Position numbers and translations under genes: made by a program. This document shows positions 29,182 to 38,595 of a stretch of DNA of 64,000 nt, in pieces (the first letter of the stretch is position 1; the number at the start of each line of letters is the position of its first letter). The notes beneath the pieces were generated by a model. The model searched no databases. It was given only the letters and a program-made list of their open reading frames with translations, and was not told the DNA's origin. This stretch comes from Paraprevotella xylaniphila YIT 11841 (GTDB lineage Bacteria > Bacteroidota > Bacteroidia > Bacteroidales > Bacteroidaceae): positions 1 to 64,000 of the forward strand of contig NZ_GL883856.1 of NCBI RefSeq assembly GCF_000205165.1, given 5' to 3'.

Positions 29182-30816
29182 ATGAAAAAGTGGATTTTAT
29201 GGGCGGGATACACCCTTGTTTGCTGTTATGGTTGTGCAGGATTCTTAGATGAAGCTCCACGAGACCAATTACCCGAAGAGGACGCTTATGACACGCCTGC
29301 CAATATATACCTGAACACGGTGGCTACCCTCTATAACTATGTGGGTGGATACGAAGACAGTCAAGGGCTACAGGGTACTTGCCGAGGTGTATATGACTTG
29401 AACACACTGACCACTGATGAAGCTTTGTTGCCAACTCGCGGAGGAGACTGGTACGATGGCGGACTCTGGCAAGGATTGTTCTTGCACGATTGGGGAGTCA
29501 ATAATGACGTGATAGCAGCTTCGTGGGAGTATCTATACAAAGTGATTGTGCTTAGTAACAAGTCGATAGAACGTCTGACGGAATTGCAGAACCGCAAGGA
29601 TGCTCCTGCAGAATTGAAAAATTATGTGGCAGAAGTCAGAGCCTTTCGGGCGATGTACTACTATTATTTGCTAGATATGTTCGGGCGTGTGCCTTTGGTG
29701 TTATCTTCGTCCACCCCCATGAAGGACGTCAACCAAAGCGAACGTGAGGAAGTATTCAAATTTTCTGTAAACGAATTGCAGGCGGCATTGCCTTATCTGA
29801 ATGAAGCGCACAGCAACCAAAAAGGAGAATATTATGGCCGGATGACCCGTCCGGTAGCTTGTTTTTTGTTGGCCAAACTATTCCTGAATATAGAGATTTA
29901 TACGGACAACGATTGGACGGACGAAAACCACCCTGACGGAAAAGCATATCAAGTGAATATAGGATCTCAAACACTGAACGCATGGCAGGCCGTACAAGCG
30001 TATTGCGACTCGATACGTGTTATGGGATACAAATTATCTTCGCGCATGGTAGATAATTTCGTTGTGTACAACGAACCGTCGGAAGAAAATATTTTCACGA
30101 TACCGATGGATAAACATGCATTGCAAAACCAAATGCAATATCTATTCCGTTCCCGTCATTACAACCATGGGAAAGCTTACGGGCTGAGTGGAGAAAATGG
30201 AACCAGTGCCACGATTGAAACCCTACGCACATTTGGCTACGATACCGATTCGGTAGACCATCGCTTCGAAGACAGCTTCTTTGCCGGAACGGTCTTGGAT
30301 CCCAATGGCAATCCAGTGAAACTGGACGACGGAAGCACGTTGGAGTATTTGCCGTGGAGCATACGTTTGGACGTATCGGCACAACCTTACGAAAAATCTG
30401 CCGGCGCACGAATGAAGAAATATGAAGTAGACCTGAAAAGCACAAAAGACGGTAAATTGTCGGACAACGATATTGTATTGTTTCGTTATGCCGACGTATT
30501 ATTAATGAAAAGCGAGGCTAAAATAAGAAACGGGGAAGACGGAACAGCTGAACTGAACGAAGTGCGGCGACGTTCCGACATGTATCCTCGTCCAGCCACC
30601 CTTCACAATATCCTGGAGGAACGCAAACTGGAACTCGTATGGGAAGGATGGAGAAGACAGGACATGATTCGTTTCGGTACCTATACGCAAGCTTACACAG
30701 ACCGTCCGCAACAGGAGGATGAAGCATCAGGCTACACCACGGTGTTTCCCATCCCTGCCAAGGTGTTGTCTTTGAATCCGCGATTATCCCAAAATCCCGG
30801 ATATGAGACGAGGTGA
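29182..30816 (+). CDS. SusD/RagB-family surface lipoprotein
   Basis: The 544-residue protein has a lipoprotein signal with clustered cysteines (residues 14, 15 and 18; C18 is the best lipid site). The SusD helical fold is indicated by FLDEAPRDQ, ELKNYVAEVRAFRAMYYYYLLDMFGRVP, and a C-terminal region with YADVLLMKSEAKIRNG, LELVWEGWRRQDMIRFG and PIPAKVLSLNPRLSQNPGY. It would cap the SusC-like transporter encoded 11 bases upstream and bind the ligand at the cell surface. Confidence 0.95.
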   Translation: MKKWILWAGYTLVCCYGCAGFLDEAPRDQLPEEDAYDTPANIYLNTVATLYNYVGGYEDSQGLQGTCRGVYDLNTLTTDEALLPTRGGDWYDGGLWQGLFLHDWGVNNDVIAASWEYLYKVIVLSNKSIERLTELQNRKDAPAELKNYVAEVRAFRAMYYYYLLDMFGRVPLVLSSSTPMKDVNQSEREEVFKFSVNELQAALPYLNEAHSNQKGEYYGRMTRPVACFLLAKLFLNIEIYTDNDWTDENHPDGKAYQVNIGSQTLNAWQAVQAYCDSIRVMGYKLSSRMVDNFVVYNEPSEENIFTIPMDKHALQNQMQYLFRSRHYNHGKAYGLSGENGTSATIETLRTFGYDTDSVDHRFEDSFFAGTVLDPNGNPVKLDDGSTLEYLPWSIRLDVSAQPYEKSAGARMKKYEVDLKSTKDGKLSDNDIVLFRYADVLLMKSEAKIRNGEDGTAELNEVRRRSDMYPRPATLHNILEERKLELVWEGWRRQDMIRFGTYTQAYTDRPQQEDEASGYTTVFPIPAKVLSLNPRLSQNPGYETR

Positions 30817-30902
30817 ATGACTCGAAAAAAACGATAGGTTAAAAAAAACAAATACAGAGAATTTTCTATTCGAATACCTACTATTAGTTACCAAATTAAT
30901 GC

Positions 30903-30910
30903 TACATTTG
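30903..30910 (+). promoter_or_regulatory. -7 box for the rseC-rnf operon
   Basis: TACATTTG matches TAnnTTTG and lies 28 bases before the rseC start codon. It is the only good promoter candidate in front of the Rnf genes. Confidence 0.6.
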
Positions 30911-30938
30911 CGGCAATTTGCAATATCGAGTTTACAAA

Positions 30939-31358
30939 ATGGCCCAAATAATCATACATCGAGGTACCGTGAAAAGCGTGAGAGGAAAACACGTTAGTGT
31001 GCAAATAATCCAGGCTTCCGCGTGTTCATCCTGTGTGGCTAAAAAAATGTGCAATTCGTCGGAAAGCAAAGAGAAGTTGGTCGATATCGTCAGCCCCGAA
31101 GCATTTTCTTACCAGGTAGGAGAGGAAGTTCTCCTGACCGGAAGTGTGGAGATGGGACTGAAAGCCGTGTTTTGGGCATACGGTGCGCCGTTGTTGCTAT
31201 TGATGGCTGTTTTGCTAGCCACCTTGCAAGTTACGGCCGATGAACCTTTGGCAGCTCTGATAGCATTAGCCAGCCTGGTTGTCTATTATGTTGTGCTCTA
31301 CCTCAATAAAAACAGGTTGACAAGAAAATTTTCATTTACCATTAAACACATAAAATAA
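30939..31358 (+). CDS. RseC/SoxR-reducing system family protein
   Basis: The 139-residue protein has an N-terminal soluble part with a cysteine cluster (ACSSCVAKKMC) and two membrane helices (about residues 75-120). It matches the RseC family, which in other bacteria works with Rnf/Rsx complexes that reduce SoxR. Its position 8 bases before rnfB supports a role in Rnf assembly or electron transfer. The start is ATG at 30939; an upstream in-frame ATG at 30918 is less likely because it lies only a few bases after the promoter box. Confidence 0.88.
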   Translation: MAQIIIHRGTVKSVRGKHVSVQIIQASACSSCVAKKMCNSSESKEKLVDIVSPEAFSYQVGEEVLLTGSVEMGLKAVFWAYGAPLLLLMAVLLATLQVTADEPLAALIALASLVVYYVVLYLNKNRLTRKFSFTIKHIK

Positions 31359-31366
31359 ATATTGTT

Positions 31367-32323
31367 ATGAACGTGATTTTGATTGCAGTAATTATTTTGG
31401 GAGTCGTGGGGTTGGTGGCATCCATCATGCTCTATGCGGCATCCAAGAAATTTGCTGTCGTAGAGGATGAACGCATTGGCCAAGTGGCCGAAGTCTTGCC
31501 GCAAGCCAATTGTGGCGGATGCGGTTATCCGGGATGTGCCGGTTTTGCCGCTGCTTGCGTGAAAGCGGCAGACGGTGGTTCGCTCGAAGGCAAGTTATGT
31601 CCCGTAGGCGGACAACCGGTTATGGAAAAAGTAGCCGGAATTTTGGGGCTTGCAGCTGCGGCCAGCACCCCGAAAGTGGCTGTTGTGCGTTGTAACGGGA
31701 CTTGTGCCAATCGGCCACGTGTGGTGGATTACGACGGGGTGCGCAGTTGCCGTGTGCAGCTGTTGGCGGGCACAGGAGAAACGGCATGCGCATTCGGTTG
31801 CTTGGGAGGTGGTGATTGTGTGGCGGCGTGCCAGTTCGGTGCATTGTCTATCAATCCGGAAACAGGATTGCCCGAGGTAGACGAAGAACGCTGTACGGCT
31901 TGTGGTGCCTGCGTCAAGACCTGTCCGCGAAGAGTCATCGAGCTCCGGCCGAAAGGACCGAAAAACCGCCGAATGGTCGTAATGTGCGTGAACCGTGACA
32001 AAGGTGCTGTGGCGAACAAGGTTTGCAAGGCTTCCTGTATCGGTTGCGGCAAGTGCGTGAAGACCTGTCCGTTCGAGGCCATCACTCTCAACAACAATTT
32101 GGCCTATATCGATCCGGAAAAGTGCAAGTTGTGCCGAAAGTGTGAGGAAGCTTGCCCGAAAGGAGCCATCCATGCCATCAACTTCCCGCCGCGTAAGCCG
32201 AAAGTGGAGAAACCGACTGCAACAGCAGCCCCGAAACCAACCAATCCGGCGGCACAACCGGTATCCGCTCCCGCAGCACAGCCTGTAACCACCGTTACAT
32301 CGGAAGAAAAGAAAGAAGCATAA
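31367..32323 (+). CDS. rnfB: Ion-translocating electron transport complex subunit RnfB
   Basis: The 318-residue protein has one N-terminal membrane helix, a CGGCGYPGC motif (residues about 49-57) for the first [4Fe-4S] cluster, then ferredoxin-type clusters including CTACGACVKTCP, CIGCGKCVKTCP and CKLCRKCEEACP. The C-terminus is a P/A/T-rich tail. RnfB takes electrons from ferredoxin into the Rnf complex, which couples ferredoxin:NAD oxidoreduction to ion pumping. The gene order is B-C-D-G-E-A. Confidence 0.96.
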   Translation: MNVILIAVIILGVVGLVASIMLYAASKKFAVVEDERIGQVAEVLPQANCGGCGYPGCAGFAAACVKAADGGSLEGKLCPVGGQPVMEKVAGILGLAAAASTPKVAVVRCNGTCANRPRVVDYDGVRSCRVQLLAGTGETACAFGCLGGGDCVAACQFGALSINPETGLPEVDEERCTACGACVKTCPRRVIELRPKGPKNRRMVVMCVNRDKGAVANKVCKASCIGCGKCVKTCPFEAITLNNNLAYIDPEKCKLCRKCEEACPKGAIHAINFPPRKPKVEKPTATAAPKPTNPAAQPVSAPAAQPVTTVTSEEKKEA

Positions 32324-32355
32324 TTCATAGGATTGTCAAATTAAAAAAGAATATC

Positions 32356-33699
32356 GTGAAAACGTTTAAGATAGGTGGAGTTCATCCATCTGAAAACAAA
32401 TTTTCCGCCGCTTCTCCCATCCGCCTGGCCGGATTGCCCAAACAAGCTGTCTTTTCACTTTATCAGCATATTGGCGCACCGGCTAAACCGGTCGTAGCCA
32501 AAGGAGATGAAGTGAAAGTAGGCATGATGTTGGCCGAGGCAGACGGCTTTGTGTCGGTTCCCGTCCACTCCTCCGTGTCCGGAAAAGTGAGCAAGATAGA
32601 TGCGATTGTCGATGCCAGCGGTTACCGCCGTCCGGCCATCTTTGTAGACGTGGAGGGAGATGAATGGGTCGAGACGATTGACCGGACCCCCGATTTGGTG
32701 ACATTGGCTCAAAGGCCGGAGTTGACAGCCGAAGACATCGTGAACACGGTGAAAGCGGCCGGTATTGTCGGTATGGGTGGTGCCACATTCCCCTGCCATG
32801 TGAAACTGACTCCTCCCAAGGGGACAAAAGCCGAATGCGTCATCATCAACGCTGTGGAGTGCGAACCGTACCTGACAGCCGACCATCGGTTGCTGTTGGA
32901 AAAACCGGACGAAATCCTGGTAGGAGTGGATTTAATCATGAAGGCAGTGGGTGTGGACAAGGGTTATATCGGCATCGAGAACAACAAACCGGATGCCATC
33001 GCTCTCTTGACGGAGAAAGCGAAAGCTTATCCGCATATTGAGGTCGTGCCATTGCAAGTGAAATACCCTCAGGGAGGAGAGAAGCAGTTGATTGCCGCTG
33101 TTACCGGACGTGAAGTCCCGGCTCCTCCGGCATTGCCCATTAACGTAGGAGCAGTGGTACAAAATGTAGGTACGGTTTTTGCCATCTATGAAGCGGTAAT
33201 GAAAAACAAACCCCTGTTTGAACGTGTCATCACCGTGACGGGTAAGGAAGTGCAAAACCCTTCTAACCTGTTGGCACGTATCGGCACGCCGATGAACCAA
33301 CTCATCGAGGAATGCGGCGGATTGCCAGAAAACACAGGAAAAGTAATTGGCGGAGGCCCGATGATGGGAAAGGCGCTGATGAACCTCGACGTGCCGGTAT
33401 GCAAAGGTTCTTCCGGCCTCCTGCTCATGAGCGAAAGGGAATCCCGTCGTGCGGAACCGCAGCCCTGCATCCGTTGCGCCAAATGTGTCAGTGCCTGCCC
33501 GATGGGGCTCGAGCCCTATTTGTTGGCCACGGCTTCCGCGTTGCGCAACTGGGAGTTGGCGGAAGATAACGACATCACGTCATGCATCGAATGCGGTTCG
33601 TGCCAGTTTACCTGTCCTTCCACACGCCCGATGTTAGATAATATCCGTATGGGCAAGACTACTGTAATGGCCCTCATCCGGGCTCGTAATACAAAATAA
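32356..33699 (+). CDS. rnfC: Rnf complex subunit RnfC
   Basis: The 447-residue protein starts with GTG and has the RnfC N-terminal HPSENK element, a GMGGATFPCHVKL glycine-rich flavin/NADH-binding loop, INAVECEPYLTADHRLL, and two C-terminal cluster motifs CIRCAKCVSACP and CIECGSCQFTCP. RnfC is the NADH-binding cytoplasmic subunit carrying FMN and two [4Fe-4S] clusters. It follows rnfB by 32 bases. Confidence 0.96.
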   Translation: MKTFKIGGVHPSENKFSAASPIRLAGLPKQAVFSLYQHIGAPAKPVVAKGDEVKVGMMLAEADGFVSVPVHSSVSGKVSKIDAIVDASGYRRPAIFVDVEGDEWVETIDRTPDLVTLAQRPELTAEDIVNTVKAAGIVGMGGATFPCHVKLTPPKGTKAECVIINAVECEPYLTADHRLLLEKPDEILVGVDLIMKAVGVDKGYIGIENNKPDAIALLTEKAKAYPHIEVVPLQVKYPQGGEKQLIAAVTGREVPAPPALPINVGAVVQNVGTVFAIYEAVMKNKPLFERVITVTGKEVQNPSNLLARIGTPMNQLIEECGGLPENTGKVIGGGPMMGKALMNLDVPVCKGSSGLLLMSERESRRAEPQPCIRCAKCVSACPMGLEPYLLATASALRNWELAEDNDITSCIECGSCQFTCPSTRPMLDNIRMGKTTVMALIRARNTK

Positions 33700-33711
33700 A
33701 AGAGAAAGATT

Positions 33712-34701
33712 ATGGCAAAGAAATTAATTGTATCGCTGTCGCCCCATGTGCATGGACGGGATAGTGTACAAAGAAATATGTATGGAGTGTGCATCGCACT
33801 CATACCGACCCTGTTAACCTCGTTGTATTTCTTTGGGTTGGGAGCCGCTATCGTATTGGCTACGTCCGTGGCTGCCTGTGTGTTCTTCGAGTGGGCTATA
33901 ACGAAATATGTATTGAAACGCGATCGAGTAACGATAACAGACGGTTCGGCCATCCTGACCGGACTGCTGTTGGGGTTCAATCTGCCTTCCAATCTGCCGA
34001 TATGGATTATCCTCATCGGAGCATTGGTAGCCATCGGTATCGGTAAGATGACTTTCGGCGGATTAGGGTGTAATCCCTTCAACCCGGCATTGGTGGGGCG
34101 CGTGTTCCTTCTGGTTTCATTCCCGGTGCAGATGACCACATGGCCTGTGCCCGGACAAATGGTAGCTTATCTCGATGCCGAAACAGGTGCCACTCCGTTG
34201 GCTGTCATGAAGGAAGCAATCAAGAGCGGAGACGCTTCCGTACTTCAAAGATTGCCAGACGCTATTGACATGCTCGTAGGTCAGACCGGAGGATGCTTGG
34301 GCGAAGTGAGCGCTTTGGCCTTATTGATAGGTCTGGCCTATATGTTGGCCCGGCGTATCGTGACATGGCACATTCCAGTTTCCATTTTGGCTACCGTTTT
34401 TGTGTTGGCCGGACTGCTCCATCTGTCTAATCCCGTTTATGCGTCTCCCGTGTCCGTATTGCTCACGGGTGGTATGATGTTAGGGGCCTGCTTTATGGCT
34501 ACGGATTATGTGACCTCGCCCATGACGGCAAAGGGACAGATTATTTATGGAGTGGCCATAGGTATGCTCACCGTAGTCATTCGTACTTTCGGCGCATATC
34601 CTGAAGGTATGTCGTTCGCAATCTTAATCATGAACGCCTTTACGCCGTTGATTAACACCTATTGTAAACCTAAAAGATTCGGGGAGGTCGTAAAAAAATG
34701 A
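33712..34701 (+). CDS. rnfD: Rnf complex subunit RnfD
   Basis: The 329-residue membrane protein has about nine hydrophobic helices and the flavinylation motif ETGATPLAVMK (about residues 157-167), where the threonine carries covalent FMN. GGLGCNPFNPALVGRVF and FMATDYVTSPMT are further family motifs. It belongs to the membrane part of the Rnf pump. Its stop overlaps the start of rnfG (ATGA). Confidence 0.95.
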   Translation: MAKKLIVSLSPHVHGRDSVQRNMYGVCIALIPTLLTSLYFFGLGAAIVLATSVAACVFFEWAITKYVLKRDRVTITDGSAILTGLLLGFNLPSNLPIWIILIGALVAIGIGKMTFGGLGCNPFNPALVGRVFLLVSFPVQMTTWPVPGQMVAYLDAETGATPLAVMKEAIKSGDASVLQRLPDAIDMLVGQTGGCLGEVSALALLIGLAYMLARRIVTWHIPVSILATVFVLAGLLHLSNPVYASPVSVLLTGGMMLGACFMATDYVTSPMTAKGQIIYGVAIGMLTVVIRTFGAYPEGMSFAILIMNAFTPLINTYCKPKRFGEVVKK

Positions 34702-35327
34702 AAAAGTTAGAGTCTTCATTACTCAATATGGTCCTGGTGCTGACCGCCATTTCCCTCATAGCCGGGGGGACTTTGGCTTATATTAATAAGGTGACACAAG
34801 GCCCCATTGCCGAAATCAACGCAAAGAATTTGCAGGATGGCATCAAAAAAGTGATTTTGGGAGGTCAACCCGGTGATTTAAAAGTTGAAGAACCGGTAGA
34901 ATCAAACGGTTATACTCTCTATAAAACCGACAAGGGAACGGCCGTGAAGGCTGTAACCAATGGGTTCGGCGGACCGCTTGAAGTCCTGGTTGGTTTTAAT
35001 GAGGTTGGTGACATTCTGGGCTATACGATTCTGGCTACGGTAGAAACTCCCGGACTGGGTGTGAAAGCCGACACGTGGTTCCAAAAAGGCGGTAAGGGCG
35101 ACATTATCGGGCGGAATCCGGGAGAGAAGGAACTGGCCGTATCCAAAGACGGCGGAGACATCGACGCCATCACGGCGTCTACCATTACTAGCCGGGCTTT
35201 CCTGAATGCCGTGAATGCTGCTTATCAGGCGTTGAAAGGAAATACCAGCGATGCAGCGAGCGGAGCTAGCGTACAGGCCGGACGGGTGGAAAGCGCAACC
35301 GGAACCGGAAGTGATTCTATTCATTAA
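34698..35327 (+). CDS. rnfG: Rnf complex subunit RnfG
   Basis: The 209-residue protein has one N-terminal membrane helix, a periplasmic FMN-binding domain with GFGGPLEVLVG and ETPGLGVKAD, and the flavin attachment motif DAITASTITSRAF. It carries covalent FMN on the periplasmic side. A short disordered A/S/G-rich tail follows, longer than in many homologues. It overlaps rnfD by 4 bases. Confidence 0.95.
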   Translation: MKKLESSLLNMVLVLTAISLIAGGTLAYINKVTQGPIAEINAKNLQDGIKKVILGGQPGDLKVEEPVESNGYTLYKTDKGTAVKAVTNGFGGPLEVLVGFNEVGDILGYTILATVETPGLGVKADTWFQKGGKGDIIGRNPGEKELAVSKDGGDIDAITASTITSRAFLNAVNAAYQALKGNTSDAASGASVQAGRVESATGTGSDSIH

Positions 35328-35345
35328 AGAAAGGAGGGACGTAAT

Positions 35346-35930
35346 ATGAATAATTTTAAAGTGTTGATGAACGGTATCATCAAAGAAAACCCGACGTTTG
35401 TACTTCTTTTGGGTATGTGTCCCACTTTGGGTACGACTTCTTCGGCATTGAACGGTATGTCCATGGGATTGGCCACGACTTTCGTGCTCGTATGTTCCAA
35501 TGTGGTTATTTCCATGATTAAGAATTTGATTCCCGACATGGTGCGTATTCCGGCATTCATTGTCGTCATCGCGTCTTTCGTAACCGCCTTGCAAATGTGC
35601 ATGCAGGCATTCGTTCCTGACATCTATGCCACATTGGGCTTGTTCATTCCCTTGATTGTAGTGAACTGTATCATTTTGGGACGTGCCGAAGCATTTGCCA
35701 GTAAAAACGGAGTGATACCTTCGTTTTTCGATGGAGTAGGAATGGGGTTAGGTTTCACAATCGCCTTGACTGTTCTCGGAGCCGTACGAGAGATTTTGGG
35801 AACGGGTAAAATCTTCGGTCTGGAGGTTTGGCCGGAAGATTACGGCATGCTGATGTTCGTGTTGGCTCCCGGGGCTTTCATCGTATTGGGGTACTTGATT
35901 GCCATTGTGAACAAACTGAAAAAAGCGTAA
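35346..35930 (+). CDS. rnfE: Rnf complex subunit RnfE
   Basis: The 194-residue protein has about six membrane helices and the conserved NPTFVLLLGMCPTLGTTSSALNG pattern, with the cysteine that helps hold a membrane [2Fe-2S] cluster with RnfA, and VVNCIILGRAEAFASKN. It is homologous to NqrD of the Na+-pumping quinone reductase. Confidence 0.95.
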   Translation: MNNFKVLMNGIIKENPTFVLLLGMCPTLGTTSSALNGMSMGLATTFVLVCSNVVISMIKNLIPDMVRIPAFIVVIASFVTALQMCMQAFVPDIYATLGLFIPLIVVNCIILGRAEAFASKNGVIPSFFDGVGMGLGFTIALTVLGAVREILGTGKIFGLEVWPEDYGMLMFVLAPGAFIVLGYLIAIVNKLKKA

Positions 35931-35950
35931 ATTTGTAAACTTAGAACAAT

Positions 35951-36562
35951 ATGGAAGCAATATATCAGTATTTAATCGTTTTCATCACCGCCATATTTGT
36001 CAACAACGTCGTGTTGTCGCAAATTCTTGGTATTTGTCCGTTTCTCGGCGTATCCAAGAAAATCAATACGGCTTTAGGCATGTCAGGTGCTGTGGCGTTC
36101 GTTTTGGTGCTCGCCACATTGGTGACTTACCTGTTGCAGTATTATGTTTTGAACCCGCTCGAACTCGGCTATTTGCAGACCATAGCTTTTATCTTGGTTA
36201 TTGCTGCATTGGTGCAGTTGGTGGAAATCATCCTGAAAAAAGTATCCCCGGCACTTTATCAGGCATTGGGAGTATTCCTTCCTCTGATAACCACTAACTG
36301 TGCTGTGCTTGGTGTGGCCATCCTGGTTATACAAAAGGAATTCAACCTGATGATGGGGGTATGGTATGCCTTGAGCACTGCGTTGGGCTTCGGACTGGCA
36401 TTGGTTATATTTGCCGGCATACGCGAGCAACTCAACCTTGTGTCCGTACCTAAAGGGATGCAGGGCATGAGTATCGCGTTGGTCACCGCTGGTTTGTTGG
36501 CCATGGCATTCATGGGATTCAGCGGAGTAGATAACGGATTGAAGGCATTTCTTAGCCTCTAA
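35951..36562 (+). CDS. rnfA: Rnf complex subunit RnfA
   Basis: The 203-residue protein has about six membrane helices, the NNVVLSQILGICPFLGVSKK motif with its cluster cysteine, and ITTNCAVLGVAILV. It pairs with RnfE to form the membrane core, like NqrE/NqrD. It is the last gene of the operon and is followed by a strong terminator. Confidence 0.95.
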   Translation: MEAIYQYLIVFITAIFVNNVVLSQILGICPFLGVSKKINTALGMSGAVAFVLVLATLVTYLLQYYVLNPLELGYLQTIAFILVIAALVQLVEIILKKVSPALYQALGVFLPLITTNCAVLGVAILVIQKEFNLMMGVWYALSTALGFGLALVIFAGIREQLNLVSVPKGMQGMSIALVTAGLLAMAFMGFSGVDNGLKAFLSL

Positions 36563-36584
36563 TCCGCCACGTTTTTTCAAAACT

Positions 36585-36625
36585 GATACGACCTGCAAAG
36601 AAAATGCAGGTCGTATCGCTTTTTT
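36585..36625 (+). terminator. Rho-independent terminator of the rnf operon
   Basis: A 13-bp perfect stem (36585-36597 with 36605-36617) with a 7-base loop is followed by GC and six T. It lies 22 bases after the rnfA stop and separates the operon from galE. Confidence 0.95.
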
Positions 36626-36661
36626 ATGGTCAAAAATCATACAGCATATAATTAAATTTAG

Positions 36662-36669
36662 TACATTTG
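36662..36669 (+). promoter_or_regulatory. -7 box of galE
   Basis: TACATTTG matches TAnnTTTG and lies 37 bases before the galE start codon, just after the rnf terminator. Confidence 0.6.
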
Positions 36670-36706
36670 CTATTGTTACAAAAACAAAAAATCGAAGCTT
36701 ACTAAT

Positions 36707-37741
36707 ATGAAAGAGACAATTTTAGTGACAGGCGGTACCGGATTCATCGGTTCACACACGACGGTGGAACTCCAGCAGGCTGGTTATGACGTAGTCATCG
36801 TGGACAACCTCTCGAATTCACGTGAAGATGTATTGGATGGTATCGAAAAGATTACCGGCATTCGTCCGGCTTTTGAGAAAGTAGACTTGCGCGATTTCGA
36901 CGCCACCGAGTCGGTATTCAAAAAATATCCGAAAATTAGCGGTATCATTCATTTTGCAGCGAGCAAGGCTGTAGGTGAAAGCGTACAGAAACCGTTGCTG
37001 TATTATCATAACAATATCGTTTCCCTGATTAATCTGTTGCAGTTGATGCCGAAGTATGATGTGAAGGGTATCATCTTCTCTTCGTCATGTACCGTATACG
37101 GCCAGCCGGATGTGCTACCTGCCACAGAGGAGACCCCCATCAAAAAGGCGGAAAGCCCATACGGCAATACCAAACAGATTAACGAGGAAATCATAGCGGA
37201 CACCATCAAGAGCGGCTCTCCGATAAAAGCCATCTTGTTGCGTTATTTTAACCCGATTGGTGCGCACCCCACAGCGTTTATCGGAGAAATGCCGAACGGC
37301 GTGCCTCAGAACCTGATACCATACCTGACACAAACGGCCATGGGTATCCGTAAGGAATTAAGTGTGTTCGGAGACGATTATGACACGCCGGACGGCTCTT
37401 GCATCCGTGATTATATTTATGTAGTGGATTTGGCTAAGGCACATGTTTGCGCCATGACGCGCATCATGGAAGACCAGACTACCGAACCGGTGGAGGTTTA
37501 CAACATCGGTACGGGTACGGGTACTTCCGTGCTTGAATTGATTAATGCTTTTGAGAAAGCTACCGGTGTGAAATTGAATTATAAGATCGTAGGACGCCGT
37601 GCCGGTGACATCGAAAAGGTGTGGGGCAATGTGGACAAAGCCAATAAAGTGTTGGGTTGGAAAGCCGAAACTCCGTTGGAGGACGTGTTGGCCTCCGCTT
37701 GGAAATGGCAATGCGTATTGCGCGAAAAAGGAATAATGTAA
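36707..37741 (+). CDS. galE: UDP-glucose 4-epimerase
   Basis: The 344-residue extended SDR enzyme has the NAD-binding GGTGFIGSH (residues 8-16), the SSSCTVYG serine region and the catalytic YGNTK (YxxxK). Further motifs are LRYFNPIGAHP and RDYIYVVDLAKAHV, diagnostic of UDP-hexose 4-epimerases. It interconverts UDP-glucose and UDP-galactose, supplying galactose donors, for example to the polysaccharide loci. It is a single-gene unit between two terminators. Confidence 0.95.
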   Translation: MKETILVTGGTGFIGSHTTVELQQAGYDVVIVDNLSNSREDVLDGIEKITGIRPAFEKVDLRDFDATESVFKKYPKISGIIHFAASKAVGESVQKPLLYYHNNIVSLINLLQLMPKYDVKGIIFSSSCTVYGQPDVLPATEETPIKKAESPYGNTKQINEEIIADTIKSGSPIKAILLRYFNPIGAHPTAFIGEMPNGVPQNLIPYLTQTAMGIRKELSVFGDDYDTPDGSCIRDYIYVVDLAKAHVCAMTRIMEDQTTEPVEVYNIGTGTGTSVLELINAFEKATGVKLNYKIVGRRAGDIEKVWGNVDKANKVLGWKAETPLEDVLASAWKWQCVLREKGIM

Positions 37742-37901
37742 ATAAAATAAAGGACACAGAAGACGCTTTATGCGTAATTGCGCATTAATCCAGTTGGTAT
37801 TTCCAATATGTGAATAGTCGGGAATATCACGCTTTAAATAATTTAAGACAGGTTAGTGTGCACAATAGTTTTGTCGTGTTTTATTTTGTGTTTGTGTTGT
37901 T

Positions 37902-37936
37902 ACTCTCTTCCGACGTGAGTCGGAAGAGAGTTTTTC
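37902..37936 (+). terminator. Rho-independent terminator between galE and the metallo-hydrolase gene
   Basis: A 13-bp perfect stem (37902-37914 with 37919-37931) with a GTGA loop is followed by a T-run on the + strand. It is 160 bases after galE. The 37742-37901 stretch between them holds no clear gene but contains a short TGCG-N6-CGCA palindrome (about 37771-37784). Confidence 0.92.
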
Positions 37937-37938
37937 GT

Positions 37939-38583
37939 TTATACATATGGATTGTGAGTCTTCTCGAATCTGATTTCAGTGTGTGGCCCGTGCCCGGGAT
38001 AGACACGGGTATCTTCCGGCAGAGTAAACAGCTTGTTCCTGACACTCTCGCACAAGACTTCACTGTCTCCGCCGGGGAAATCCGTTCGTCCAACGCTGCA
38101 ATAAAACAAAGTGTCGCCGACAAATACGGCTTTTTCTACAGCGCAGTAAAAACAAATGCCCCCGGGGGTATGTCCGGGAGTATTCAGGACGGTTAACGTG
38201 TGATGTCCGAACGAGATGTCATCTCCCTCCGTCAGGTAACGCGCTGCCGCAGGAGTAAGCCCTTCTTTCATCACCTGTGCCAACGGTCCGAATATCTCCG
38301 CTCCCATACCTTTATATATAGATTCGTCTGCCCGGTTGAACTCCGGACCGACATGAAAGGTCTCCCAAATGAATGCGGCCCCGAAACAGTGGTCATAGTG
38401 CATGTGGGTGCAAAGGTGGTGCCTGACCTGTAAACGACGGTTTTCAATATAATCCATAATCTGCCTGCGGTCATCGTCGGTAAGGGCACCGCAATCTATG
38501 ACTACGGCTTCACGGGTGTCGTCGCTCACGACGTAGCAGTTCTCTTCCAACATGTTTACCGGAATTTTTTTTATCTCTAGCAT
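37939..38583 (-). CDS. MBL-fold metallo-hydrolase (glyoxalase II-like)
   Basis: The 214-residue protein has the metallo-beta-lactamase zinc motif THMHYDH (about residues 59-65), NTPGHTPGG with the next ligand histidine, FVGDTLF with the bridging aspartate, and YPGHGPHT at the end. These place it among glyoxalase II-like hydrolases. The substrate cannot be fixed, since many such proteins are not true glyoxalase II. It is the last gene of a leftward operon, 12 bases after rsmG. Confidence 0.9.
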   Translation of the reverse strand: MLEIKKIPVNMLEENCYVVSDDTREAVVIDCGALTDDDRRQIMDYIENRRLQVRHHLCTHMHYDHCFGAAFIWETFHVGPEFNRADESIYKGMGAEIFGPLAQVMKEGLTPAAARYLTEGDDISFGHHTLTVLNTPGHTPGGICFYCAVEKAVFVGDTLFYCSVGRTDFPGGDSEVLCESVRNKLFTLPEDTRVYPGHGPHTEIRFEKTHNPYV

Positions 38584-38595
38584 CTTTCCTATCCT

